Origin: Xylona heveae TC161
Taxonomy: Eukaryota; Ascomycota; Xylonomycetes; Xylonales; Xylonaceae
Direction of reading: 5' to 3'
DNA: 64,000 nucleotides
Assembly: GCF_001619985.1 (NCBI RefSeq)
Contig: NW_017264197.1
Location: forward strand, 1-64,000
The notes beneath the pieces are model-generated. The model ran no database searches. It was not told the origin of the DNA and saw only the letters and a list, made by a program, of their open reading frames with translations. Position numbers and translations under genes: made by a program. Shown here piece by piece: positions 44,858-56,103 of the stretch (position 1 is its first letter; each line of letters opens with the position of its first letter).

Positions 44858-45613
44858 TATAAATACTCCTCGCACCCCCCGAGATCCTCACTCGCGAAAA
44901 GTGGTATCTCGCTCTTGGCGCTACTCTCAGGTGGTTGACGACCATCATCATCACCATCATCAATCCCCTATCCACAACCCCATCCACTTCAACCACCTCC
45001 ACCATTGTCGTCGCCAATCTTCACTCGTCGCACCTTTCTTAGCGGTCGACAGAGGAAATATATTCAGAAGTCGTCGCCGCGCTTCTGCTTTCCTCACCTT
45101 TCTCTCTTTCACATACTGAGGTACACCTCTATTGGTGCTCACCTAGCCACTCCCTTACCTGACGAGATAGATTCGAGGCGCTGTCGCTTACAGACACGCG
45201 ACACGGTCTGACCTCATATCAATCAGTTTGTGAAGAGACTGAGGAGAATATCTGAAACTAAAACCCAAAAAGTGGGCATCTCTGAGTGTGCAACCTTTTC
45301 CCTGAAAGTGGACTTGGTCGCGCGATCAGTTGTGGTTGGTGGTCACTGAGCAGCGACTGTAGGGGAGACATTGAGTTGTTCATCTCCCGCAAACGGTACG
45401 ATATAATCAGCCTCATCGCATCGCCCTCGAACGTCAACGGAGGCTCCTTGTGTGAACCTCTTCTCCCAGAAGAGTCTTCAGTTGACTTGAGCGCGCCGCT
45501 TCTCCTACCCGAAGAACCAATATCCTGACGAGCATTCATCTCAAACAGGCTGCCAGCAACACAAAATCTCCCGGGATAGCGATTGCTGTTTTAGAGTACA
45601 TACAAGTCTCATA
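44858..45613 (+). promoter_or_regulatory. TATA box and ATG-free long leader of the TBP gene
   Basis: TATAAATA lies at 44858-44865. From there to the start codon at 45614 there is not one ATG on the plus strand (about 750 nt), and the first 250 nt are C/T-rich. Upstream of the TATA box ATGs are common again. This fits transcription starting near 44890 and a leader of about 720 nt, possibly with an unrecognised leader intron. Confidence 0.6.
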
Positions 45614-46615
45614 ATGGATACCCTTACTACTCATCCGTCGACTGCGCAACAGGCCAAGGCCTTCACTTCTCCTTCGTCGCTGTCCTTTCCTGGTGGCGCC
45701 GGCGACCTCACGCCGCCTTCCTCTGATAAAGATGGGCTGCACCAGATGAACGGTGCTGTGGGACAAATGAATGGAGTGAATGGTCATATGGGTGGTCAGC
45801 AGCAGCAGGGAGGAAATGCCACCGCGGCTGGCAACGGGGTGACTCCCGCGACTCCTGCCGCGACTCCTGGTGCCGGACAAGGCGTGAGTGGAATTGTTCC
45901 AACGTTACAGTGAGTATACTCCCTTGCCTCGTCGAGACTTCACGAGGCTTAACAAGCATGCTTCAAGAAACATCGTCGCTACGGTAAACCTTGACTGTCG
46001 CCTGGATCTCAAGACGATCGCTCTGCATGCGAGAAATGCAGAGTACAATCCAAAGGTATTGACGCACGCTGCTCCAGCTGCTCATTTACCCTGCTAAATT
46101 TACTTTTATTTCTAGCGTTTCGCGGCTGTCATCATGCGTATTCGGGAACCCAAGACCACCGCACTGATTTTCGCATCGGGCAAAATGGTTGTAACGGGTG
46201 CAAAGTCCGAGGATGATTCAAAGCTTGCATCGCGAAAATATGCTCGTATCATCCAGAAATTGGGGTTCAATGCCAAATTTACCGATTTCAAGATTCAGAA
46301 TATTGTCGGCTCCTGCGACATCAAGTTCCCCATTCGTCTCGAAGGCTTGGCTAGTCGCCACCATCACTTCAGCTCTTATGAGCCTGAACTTTTCCCCGGT
46401 CTCATCTATCGCATGATCAAGCCGAAGATTGTACTCCTGATCTTCGTTAGCGGCAAGATTGTCCTGACCGGCGCAAAGGTGCGCGAGGAAATCTATCAAG
46501 CCTTCGAATTAATCTATCCGGTGTTGTCTGGTGAGCATAACATTTCCAGCTCTCTAACTTTAACCCAGACCTTTAGCGGCTAATACATGGTAAACCAGAC
46601 TTTCGCAAAGTCTAA
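45614..46615 (+). CDS. SPT15: TATA-binding protein
   Basis: Exons are 45614-45909, 45968-46055, 46116-46530 and 46599-46615, giving 271 residues. The first 90 or so are a species-variable Gln/Gly/Asn/Thr-Pro-rich tail. The saddle follows as two direct repeats: [42 protein letters not shown] and [44 protein letters not shown]-intercalating phenylalanines and the end (YPVLSDFRKV) are intact, the last five codons coming from a 17-nt exon. TBP nucleates initiation by all three nuclear RNA polymerases. The gene has its own canonical TATA box and a long ATG-free leader. Confidence 0.97.
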
Positions 46616-47768
46616 ATGCCGCGATGGTGCCTTTTGAAAGCATGTTCAGTCTTGACTCTGGAATGCTCTTCCAAAGGCGTGTATCAACACTTCTTCACAT
46701 GGCCATTGCCCTGTATTACTATATCTTCTCACGCCTTGATGATTTTTTTCGTTACACAACAATCGGCCGCTTCAACGTCCGAGCCTTTCAACTTTGACGA
46801 CTGACAGTACATGCATAAAAAAGTCTCAGCCGTCGTTTCTCTTTTTATTGTTTGCTTGATCCTTCGATTTATTCACAAGTTGCATTTTCAGGGCGTTTTG
46901 CGGAGCGCGGTTTCGACTTTGATAAACGATCCCAATTCCCTTTATGGACCTAGGATTCACCAACCCCTTGAGACATGGTCTCTTTTCAAATTAGAAGGTC
47001 GCATATGCTGGCTTCTTATGGCGGTATGCGCGCTGGTCGATGGTTGCCGTCTAATACCTTTGTTTCGCCTTTGTTTCGTACCCGATTATTCTACTTCGCT
47101 AATGGCATCGAAGTCCCCTTAGCTGGGTGAATTCATGCCTTTTCTAACTTGCTCTGATCTCCGTTTGTGATTTGTGTGGGCAGCAGCCTCTGTCATCGCA
47201 GAAACGAAAACCCAGAAAGATTGTTATTGACATTGGGCTCTGAGGAGATTATGCTCTCTTATCGCATTAATCATCCTCCACTCTGAAGTTGCCTTCCTTG
47301 TAAGGCGACGTCAGATTGCCGTTGCTCGTTCATGCTTGCCACTGGCCTCATTCGGCGTAAATGCCATTGATCGGCTGCAGGACTTTTAGATAGCATATTA
47401 AATTGAATTCAATCAATTTACATTATATTGATGCCTTGCATAATGGAAGAGCATATTCGTGATCCCGAAAAACCAACCTTCTGCTCAAGCGCCCTCGAAA
47501 AACAAGAAATTTATACTTGTGAGGTCGAAGAACTGTAAAGCGATGTTCGAATAACGGATCTAATTCAAGATCTAGCAGGTATCATGTCTATGTGTCTAAT
47601 CTATACACAATGCTCCAAGTTTATATATGCCTGAGACTTCCGCCTATACCCAGCCACGCTTCGTGAGAGAGCGTTTGATGTGTCGTAAAAAGAGCTTGCT
47701 GTAGGGCAAATGTTCCGAAGTATAAAAAGCGGAACAGATCCCATCGAATGCAGAGCAGAGATGCAAAT
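46616..47768. other. Convergent 3' region, TBP / FAD oxidase
   Basis: About 1.15 kb, AT-rich near 47390-47420. A frame at 46811-47122 is hydrophobic in part but has no family features and probably lies in the TBP 3' UTR. No gene supported. Confidence 0.45.
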
Positions 47769-49235
47769 CTATAATTTGCTCCGCGAAATGTCCCTTTGAG
47801 CCAATTCTTGGTCCAAGATCATATTCCTGGGGCCTGAACGGCTTCCATCCAGCGTCTCCAAAAGCCCGTCAACTGCGGCTGCTGGCCAACACCACTTGTC
47901 GGCAAAGTCAGTCGGCGTATGACCTTCGAGAGCAGCAACAATCTGGTCGCCCAATACAGGGAGAAATTTAAACCCATGACCGCTGTCGCCTGTAGCGACG
48001 AAGAGAGTATTGTTATACTCAGGGTGGAAATCAACGAGCCAGTCACCCTCTGGAGTATCCGAATACCAGCATATTCTAGTGCTCAGCCACTCACGGTCCC
48101 CAATACCAGGCACCATTTCCTGAAGAGCTTGTCTACAAGCCTGCTCGCCCTCATGGGGGATTTGTTGCGTTGGTACGTCCACAGTGGTACGTGGCAGACT
48201 CACATGGATGCTTGAGCCATCCTCCTTCTCCGGGTGCGGCACTTTTACGGGATTGCTGTAACCATAGCCATGACGAGCAACCTTGAGCAGGCAGTTACGC
48301 GGAGGAAAGATGAACATGCCAGTACTAAGATTAAGCAAGACAGGCATGTTTTGCAGCCTTTCCTGTTCCTCTGGCGTTAAGCGGACATAGGCTACGACCT
48401 GGCCAGTGGCTTGCACGCGGCCACGCAAATCAACCAATCGGCCAGACCACGCACCCGCGGTGAGTACGGTGAGCTCAGCAGTGATCGTCGACCCGTCGAT
48501 CAGCTCGACTCCAGCAATCTCTTTTCCACTGCTCGTGCTACGCTGGAGTAATCGCTTCACCTCGCCCTTTCGGCACTCAACTCTGCCGGTGGCCTCAAGC
48601 TTCGACCGCGCATATCGCATCGCAGCCTCCGCATCAGCCCAACCACTGCTCCGATTGATGTACCCCCAGGATCCGCTGCCTCCACCGGATCCAAGCACAT
48701 CTCGAATAGCTTCGGCGTCGCAGAGTTCCTCCACAAGCGGCTTCCCACTCGGCCCGTGAATGGCACCACCCGCCTCCTGTCGGACGTTCTCGAAACTATC
48801 CCGCACATAATCTTGGCAACGATCGTTACAAGTTAGAGCGAGGCCACTTTCAGAGTACCTCCCGTCTGCACCCCATTGTGTACTTCTCCATAGCTCTTGA
48901 GCTTTCCATCCAAGTCGAAAGTATGCTTCGCATGCGTAGTCTGGTCGAATGATACGTGAGGAATCAATGCTTGCGCCATCAGGCGCGGGAAAGGCACTGC
49001 GGTCTATCAGAGTAATTTTCGTGCCATTGTATTTGGGAACACTCGCAAGTGAAAGTGCCGTGGAAACTGGGTAATAATCTCAGCGTCTGTACAGTGATGA
49101 TGTCTGTTTGGAGTAGAGTTGCGCTGTTTTCTCGGAAGATAAGGCATTGGGAGTTTAATTAAGGAGATTTGACTTACGGCCAAACACCCCCGAACCGACG
49201 ATGAGAATTGAAGACGGAACGGTTTTCTTCGTCAT
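47769..49235 (-). CDS. FAD-dependent amine oxidase (DAO family), PTS1 ending
   Basis: Exons are 49178-49235 and 47769-49066 (111-nt phase-1 intron), giving 451 residues. The first exon makes the FAD-binding Rossmann loop SSILIVGSGVFGLSTALSLA across the splice. Then come an ITLIDRS strand, the SSRIIRPDYA segment typical of fructosyl-amino-acid/sarcosine/pipecolate oxidases, and the GYINRSSGWADAEAAM and TAGAWSG motifs. The C-terminal CWYSDTPEGDWLVDFHPEY and GDSGHGFKFLPVLG complete the family pattern. Such enzymes oxidise secondary amines of amino acids, releasing H2O2. The protein ends SRSKL, so a peroxisomal SKL signal is present. The exact substrate cannot be read. Confidence 0.9.
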
Positions 49236-49863
49236 TTCTTCTGCTCTGATGAAAATAATTGAGATTTGCCCTCACAAATGAAACCAGAAATGCTCTTTAA
49301 ATGTCACACGATCAGTAAGATCGTCGAATTGCCAATCAATGGGCGTGTGTCATGGACACACATTCGGGAAAAAGGCGATAAGACCCTTTAGTGGCATTTC
49401 GGGACGGCGCCCAACTGTCCCGATTGTGAGATTACGTTAATGAAATTGAAACCTAGGCCACAGGTCTTTGAGCAATACCGTCTATAAACATTTTTCTAAT
49501 GCGAAAAACTTGATGTTCTCATCAAAATGCTGGCCTTGGCCAAAAGAAAATTTCTACCGAAACAAATACTTTGAAAATTGCTCGTTACATTGTCTCACTG
49601 GCCGTCGGACTATCGACAATATTCTACTCCGTAATCTAGAGAGAAATTGAACTTTCCCAGAAAAGGCATAGACACAGTTTCAAGCGAACGGCGTGAGAGC
49701 TGTACGAGTAGAAAGATTATCAGGGTCCATTAGGAAACATCAACGTGCAACATTGACAAAAGTATCACTCTAAGCATTGACAACAACAACAACAACTTGT
49801 TCTTCCATGCCAGGTACATAAGTGTTCAAATAGTGTCAATTTGTCAAAGTATCAGAATCGATC
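49236..49863. promoter_or_regulatory. Divergent promoter region, FAD oxidase / OMS1-like
   Basis: 628 bp between divergent starts. There is an (ACA)n-like run (CAACAACAACAAC) at 49780-49796. Nothing else I would name. Confidence 0.35.
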
Positions 49864-50952
49864 ATGCGCGGTTCAGCTTTGCTGCGTGCTGCAAAACCAC
49901 GCAAATCCTTGACAGCTAAAGCCAATGCTCAATCTCGAAGTTTGCCCTACCAGTAAGAAAAACTGTTTCCTTCTGCTTTATTTCCCCAAAGGGAGGAAGC
50001 GGATTGGCGGTCTCTGCTCTTGCTGACATATTCTGCTAGACCTAAAATCTCAAAATCACCTCCGAGGACAGAGCCTCAGTCTGTCGCAAAGCCCAAGCCT
50101 TTCCGTAAAGGCCCGCTGATCATTGGTGGTATATTTGCATACGGGCTGGCATTCTATGGCTTTTCCATGTATAGCAATTACCAAAGAACGATCAAAGAAA
50201 ACAAATTAAGAGTTGTTCCCGAGGACGTCTCCGATCGCTACAATGAGAGTGCGGAACACTTTGACAGCGATGTCGGCACCATTGAATGGATGATGGGTTT
50301 GCTCAAAATGAGAAAGAAGCTTGCAAAAGAAGCTGAGGGAGATGTTCTCGAGGTCTCAGTGGGGACTGGAAGGAACATTGAGTATTATTCTCTCGACAAA
50401 TGCAAGAGCATCACCATGGTTGATCTAAGTCCTGAAATGGTTGAGATCGCAAGGAAGAAATTCAAAGGTTTATACCTTCTCCCCCCAATTATTGTCAGCA
50501 TGGACTCTGTAGCTCACCTGCTTCCAGAGGCGCATCCAAGATATTCAAACGTCACATTCCGTACGCAGTCGGCAATGGTCCCTATTGACGCTCCGTCGCC
50601 GCAGGGATTCGATACCATTATCCAAACCATGGGACTTTGTTCAACGCCCGAGCCAGTTAAGCTCCTGGACAATTTGGGTCGTCTAGCTAACCAAGAACAT
50701 GGAAGAATCCTTTTACTGGAACACGGCAAATCATATTACACGAAACTGAACGAGATCATGGATAATTTAGCACCAGCACATGCTGACAAGCACGGGTGCT
50801 GGTGGAATCGGGATATCGGGGCCATCATTGCAGAAAGTGGGTTGGAAGTTGTGTCAATTGACAGATATCATTTTGGCACCACGTGGAAGGTCGAGCTTCG
50901 GCCTAGACAAACGACATTGAAGTCGGACACGAAGGACAAAGGCTCCAAATAA
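49864..50952 (+). CDS. OMS1: OMS1-like mitochondrial class-I methyltransferase
   Basis: Exons are 49864-49952 and 50040-50952, giving 333 residues. The N-terminus is an Arg/Lys/Ala presequence (MRGSALLRAAKPRKSL). One membrane helix follows (PLIIGGIFAYGLAFYGFSMY), then a soluble SAM-binding domain with motif I VLEVSVGTGRNIEYY, VDLSPEMVEIARKKF and the FDTIIQTMGLCSTPEP and LLLEHGKS strands. Budding-yeast Oms1 is an inner-membrane protein with this layout that suppresses oxa1 defects; its methyl acceptor is unclear. A second-domain CWWNRDIGAII segment resembles the quinone/small-molecule methyltransferase family. The gene symbol is by layout and motif, not by alignment. Confidence 0.8.
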
Positions 50953-52633
50953 GCGCCATCACATTTGATGTTTGTCAACATTCTGCCTGGACAGAGAACG
51001 GGAAGCTTACCCATTATGGTCAGGACGGGTATCCGGCTCATCTCAAACCTAAGTAACGTGACGCCGACAGCAAGCCGACGATGTTCAAAATTGGTCACTC
51101 ACATTCATTTACTCTGAATCTGGACCGATCGCGGCATTTGGCATCCAAGCGTGTCTGCATCAAAAACGGCACTTATGCGAGTTATGCATTCCCCCGGCGC
51201 AGGGTAAGCTGCTTGGGATTATCACATTCATCTGTCGGGACTCAGATGCGCTAATGCTCATAAGTGCAGGGGTCCTGCATCTGTTTCGGCTAGCCTGGTC
51301 GCCCAGTGGACGACTTGTTTTTGTCCTTGTCAGCTTCACGGCGACCCTCCCCAGAAGAGCAACGCCGTCTGAAAATTTGCCTTCCACTCATTTGGGCCAA
51401 GGGTCAACAATCCGTGTTGGTTCCGAGAGCCGCTTGACGTAGCTTGGAAGGCATCCCTCGGCCATGAGGTCGGCCAAAAGCTAATCCAGCTGGAAAACAG
51501 TTCTATTTTAGCGGCGAAGAGAAAAAGGATTCGCCTCCGAAATCTAGAAGATGATTTGATTGGTTCTGAGGTTGGCCCGACTTGCCATTTGCCTTTTCGG
51601 ATACTCAGCGTGCATGAGACTACAGTACTTCTACACAGCCAAAATCTCTACCTAAAATCTGGGGCATACGCGAACGGATGAATTCCATAAAGACGATGCT
51701 GTCGCATTGATGGGAGAATAAAAAAATTTCTGGGAGAGTCCATTTTTGTTTCAAAAGTCATTATAAAAAAAGGAAAGGAGAGAGAAAAAAAAAGAAAGAA
51801 AGCCTGGTGCCGACTGACCGCAATTTAAAAAGAAAAAAGAAAAAGAAAAAGAAAAAAGAAAATCCGAAATTTGTGGATGATGCCGCGTTGTCAAGGAGCA
51901 TTCATTTTCGACAAAACTATTTAAGCCCTTCTCGACCATTCATCCCTGGTAAAGTCTACGAGCGTGGATCACTTTTTTATTTGCCCCGTTTTGACGGCGG
52001 AATCCACTCGGCGCTCTGCTGCTGGCCTTAGTGGAGAAGTAACACCGTCAACTTTTTTATGAGAAAACGCCGCGCCATACCGAAAAAAGGATGGGCGCAG
52101 AGTCTGGGCGAAAACAGTGCGGATCCGCGATACATCATGGATGCCTGCTTGGGGATTGATGCGCAGTGCTAACGGCGGTGCTAGTCTCTAGCGGTGCTTT
52201 GCCGGGCCATGCGTTAGATTGTCTTAGGGCGGATGTTCTTCTTCCACAGATCGCCCAAAATACCTACTCTGATACAAGGTTGGACAAGACGCCGCATGTC
52301 ACTCTTTTGAGGCAGCAAGGAGCTGCCGCGTGTCGTGGCTCGTCTTATACGATGCTTCTCACAACAGTACCTTTTGGTTTCTTCGGTGATAATGATCTGG
52401 GAGATCCCAGCCATCGCCAACCCTTGCATATCCTTCTCAGTTTCTTTCTTTGTGCAGCAAGGCCCCCTGCTCATCCCCCCGATTGAAAACTTTCCCCCTT
52501 TTCTGTCGTTGATTCGCGAGTGGCCAAAACATTGTAGACGCTTGATGCCGCCGAACCGGGTCCGATCCCCTTTTTTTCTTGTCTCCCGCTTTCCTGGTGC
52601 TGCTAAACTCTGCTGTTGGAAGTGTGTCGTATG
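50953..52633. other. Intergenic region upstream of GDS1-like gene
   Basis: About 1.7 kb without a supported gene. A/G-rich runs lie at 51771-51800 and 51829-51862 (AAAAAG units). Confidence 0.4.
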
Positions 52634-53488
52634 TGTGTGTGTCTGTGTGGGCGACCCCCCTTCCCCGTCATCACTATCATCATCATCATCAGCTCTCCCT
52701 TTTGTCGTCGGTAGGCATCCATCAACCCTCTGCCTCCCTTCTCACATCGTCCCCCTCCCTCTCTTTATTTTTTTACTTTTTCGTTTTACTTTACCACCAA
52801 GCCTTGACGGAAACCCGCCACACTTGCTCATTCCCCCGCTTCTTCAGTGCTCGCCTTTTTTTTTTTTTTTTGCAGCGAACAATCATCTTCTACTTTTTCA
52901 CCCTCTCCTATTTTTCATTTTCGTGCTGCTTTGCTGCTCTGGCGGATCTCGTCGCGGATAAAATCCATCCTGCTGGGAATTTGGAGTGGTCCCGATCTTT
53001 TTTGGCTATTACGTTTTTAGGCTACCTAGGCTACCTAGGCTACCCAGCCGCTACGTTTGCATTACATTACATTACCTCCCCCATCGAGCAGCCACCGGCC
53101 CTTCTTGCGGGTCGTCTATCCTCGCTTTTCCCAACTACAGTACCCATCTTACCCATTCGCCTCTCGCCTCTCGCCTCGCCTCACAACGGAGTAGGGAGCC
53201 GCCTCCCTTCTCGCTGGGCTCTCTTTTCGGCATCTGCATTCCACGCACACTCCCTGTCGGCTCGTGCGACCGTTCGAGCCTTTCACTTCTCCAAAACTTC
53301 CCCATTTCTCGATTGTCTTTTAGACATTTGTCCGGGAAACCGCCAACCTCTCGAGGCTGTCAAAACAAGCACCACTTCGTCGACAATATTTTTGGTGCTT
53401 CTCAACGATTGTCGCATAATTTTGACAGTGCGAACAACTCCCCGATTCGCATCTCAACCGACTATCATCGCGCTCGAAATTCCACGAA
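52634..53488 (+). promoter_or_regulatory. ATG-free probable 5' leader of GDS1-like gene
   Basis: 855 nt with no ATG on the plus strand, strongly C/T-rich, ending at the start codon at 53489. It contains three copies of the 9-mer GGCTACCTA-like unit at 53020-53045 and ATTAC repeats at 53060-53075. Open frames through it are a by-product of the base bias. Confidence 0.55.
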
Positions 53489-54838
53489 ATGCCGTACAAT
53501 ACCAGAAGAAAGTCGCTCTCGTTGCCTTTGCTCGGCATCCAGCTCCCACACGCTTCTCGAAGTACGGCACATCGCTCACCGCCCGACACTACGTCGCATG
53601 AGCAACCTCCGTCGAAGAAAGTCAAGCGATCGCATACACCGGCATCACCTCCCCCTTCGGTTTCTGAACCCGCTGCGAATGGCGCGACGAAAGTCGCAGC
53701 ATCAAAGAGCGCTGGCCGTTCTTATGAGCAGACGCCACCACCATCGCCGGGCGTTGCAGAAGTGTCAAAGATAGACACAGAAGGCATAAATGATGATATA
53801 GTGAAAGGGGTTATAGAACAGCTAGAAAAGACTGGAAATCGGCCTCACCTCGTCAAAGAGCTTGCTGCAATCCTGTCTACCACGCTTCCAGTTGTAGAAA
53901 GGTGAGTCTGAACGGGATAGTGCCCGCTGTCGCGTGCTCACCCAGCTCAGAAAGGATGCTGACATGATCTCTCCCTTTACAGCTCCGCGAATCCCGCCGC
54001 AATCATCACATCTCGACTCACGAGTTACCTTCGTCGACCCTGGACTGCGCTTTCGCCTTGTCCCGTGGGCAAAATCCTAACCGCCACCCACCCCCGCCGC
54101 ATCTACTTCCACCTTACTACGAGCACGCCACAACCCATCCCCGAACTCTATGACGCTCTCAATCACACCTCTGGAGTGATTTCTCCATCACTCACTTCCG
54201 CATCTGCCGACGAAGAAGATGAACACGAGGCACGAATGCGCGTCACCCTCTCACCATCTCCTGAAGTCGATCTGTCGTCTCCGGAGCTAGATGATGAGGA
54301 TATGCCTCCGACTCCCACAGGCTCTTTCACCGGTCGAAGTGCCCCCGGAAGAGGCAATCATCACTCAATTAATATCGCCCATAATCATCGTGCGGCGAGT
54401 CCGCCATTGGAAGGCGATGAGAAGGAGTTTACACAGACCGCAAGCTCGATGCGAAAACGAAGTCTGAGCCAGGAAGACAAACCGACCGAAGAAGTGCGCC
54501 CGAGTACCGAGGATGAGGAAGCCCTTCTGGAGACCGAAGAGAATGCGGATCAGCAAAATAGCGATGCTGCGGCAACGCTTTTTGGCCATAGCCACGTTGA
54601 GCCTATGCATTTGACGTTTAGCAGTCCTGGTTCTCGAATCAGCAGTTTCCATGTGTTTACCTCGACCAGAAAGCTTGCCAACGACTCGCTGGACGGTATG
54701 GAGGTCGACATCAAGGTTGATCCTGAAGGAGCATCGTCCATTCCTGGGGACCACAGCTTGGGCATGTGGGATGGGGACATGCGAAATCCCGAAAACGTGG
54801 AATTGGACGAGCTCGATGATCTTTTCGGCGCATACTGA
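53489..54838 (+). CDS. GDS1-like winged-helix protein
   Basis: Exons are 53489-53901 and 53983-54838 (81-nt phase-2 intron), giving 422 residues. After a Ser/Pro-rich tail with the basic stretch PPSKKVKRSH, residues about 95-185 form a helix-turn-helix/winged-helix core: VKGVIEQLEKTG, RPHLVKELAAIL, ANPAAIITSRLTSYLRRPW, CPVGKILTATHPRRIYFHL. This is the pattern of the fungal GDS1 domain. The rest is acidic and disordered, with an Asp/Glu-rich end (ELDELDDLFGAY) that could be an activation region. Yeast Gds1 is poorly understood and linked to growth on glycerol. A DNA-binding regulator is inferred. Confidence 0.75.
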
Positions 54839-56103
54839 AGAAATATGCTCAATCCCTTTTCTGTTTATTTTGTTTATGAGTCGGAGAAGAACTGGTAGAT
54901 GGACTCTTTCTTGCATATTTTGCCATATATTTTCTTCCGTCGCGGAATCTCTTCTCGCTCCTCGCCACTTTTTTTCCCTTGGTCGTTCTTTTTCTAGCCG
55001 ATCTTTTCTGGCACTCTCTTCGCCCTTTTCAAAATTTCTGGCGCATTCGTTCTCCCCTGCAACGATGTTTTCACGCATGTCGGGGAGCCTTCGTTAATGG
55101 CGTTACCATTTCCACTGGTTGGAGTTGGACCTGTTCGACGCAACTGATATATCTTTTATTTAATGGCCCACACAACTCTACTCGGATCTCTCCTTCCTTT
55201 CGTCAATCATGTATTTTTAGGCAACATACCACTTTCATGTGATCAATCACTTAAGATCACCATTTCTCCTAGGATTCTTTCTTGCTACTGCTTCCATCGA
55301 TGATCTCCTTTCGTGGAGACTCTGTGAATAACAGCCACCAATCATCCCAGCAAATCAGAGAAACGGTCGGATTTTTCACAAAACTATCGACAATGGTTCA
55401 ATCCATTTGAGAGCGAAGACTGCCGTCTGTGAAATGTGGGTACTGATGCGATGAGCAAGCTATGCTGTGACGTATGCAATTGGCAAGATTGTAAAGGACA
55501 AGAGCAATTGTTGGTTAATTTGTTGATGTTATTGCACATATGCTCTATGTTGATCGCATCACATGTGAATGAAGTGAAGGGATATAGTTGAAAGCAGTCA
55601 ATTGCGCCAGATGTCGATTGGATTCAAATATATTGAGCTTTCCAATAAAGAGAAGCCAGTATTAAAGTCATATACGGTCATGCATCAGCGCAATCCTCAG
55701 GCAACTTTATTGTGCCACGGTGTGACTTGTGGCCTCAGGTTGTCAGATGAGGCTGTCGATGGAATAACCAGCCAATGTCAAGCAAATGTGATTGGCTAAA
55801 GGGGATTGGATTATCATTTGCGACCCCTCTCATTGGCCCAGGGCAATTCTCGGCTGTGCGTTCATGGGGTTTTCCCATGTCTTTAGTGACGTGCTAGTTA
55901 ATCAAGTTCCTTCAGGCGCAAAGAAATCTAAACGCCTCCGGCCCGGTCTTCGAATATGTTTACTCGAGTCCTCTAGACTTTTGACTCGATTATTCCTCCT
56001 CCATTCACATTGTCAAACTTGGATCTGAACTACTCCTCCTAATCCACAGCTCAGTCCGCCTCGAGTGGCTCGAGGAGAAATTATTTTCGCGCCGATAACC
56101 ATC
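54839..56103. other. GDS1-like 3' flank and ETF-QO promoter
   Basis: About 1.26 kb. The first part is T-rich and likely 3' UTR. No gene or repeat I can support. Confidence 0.45.

Noticed and set aside
46811-47122. 103-codon frame after the TBP gene
   Set aside because: No family features; position and composition fit the TBP 3' UTR.
52335-53601. Plus-strand frames of 208-340 codons upstream of the GDS1-like gene
   Set aside because: They depend on non-ATG starts or base bias in a C/T-rich leader. The region has no ATG and no domain features.
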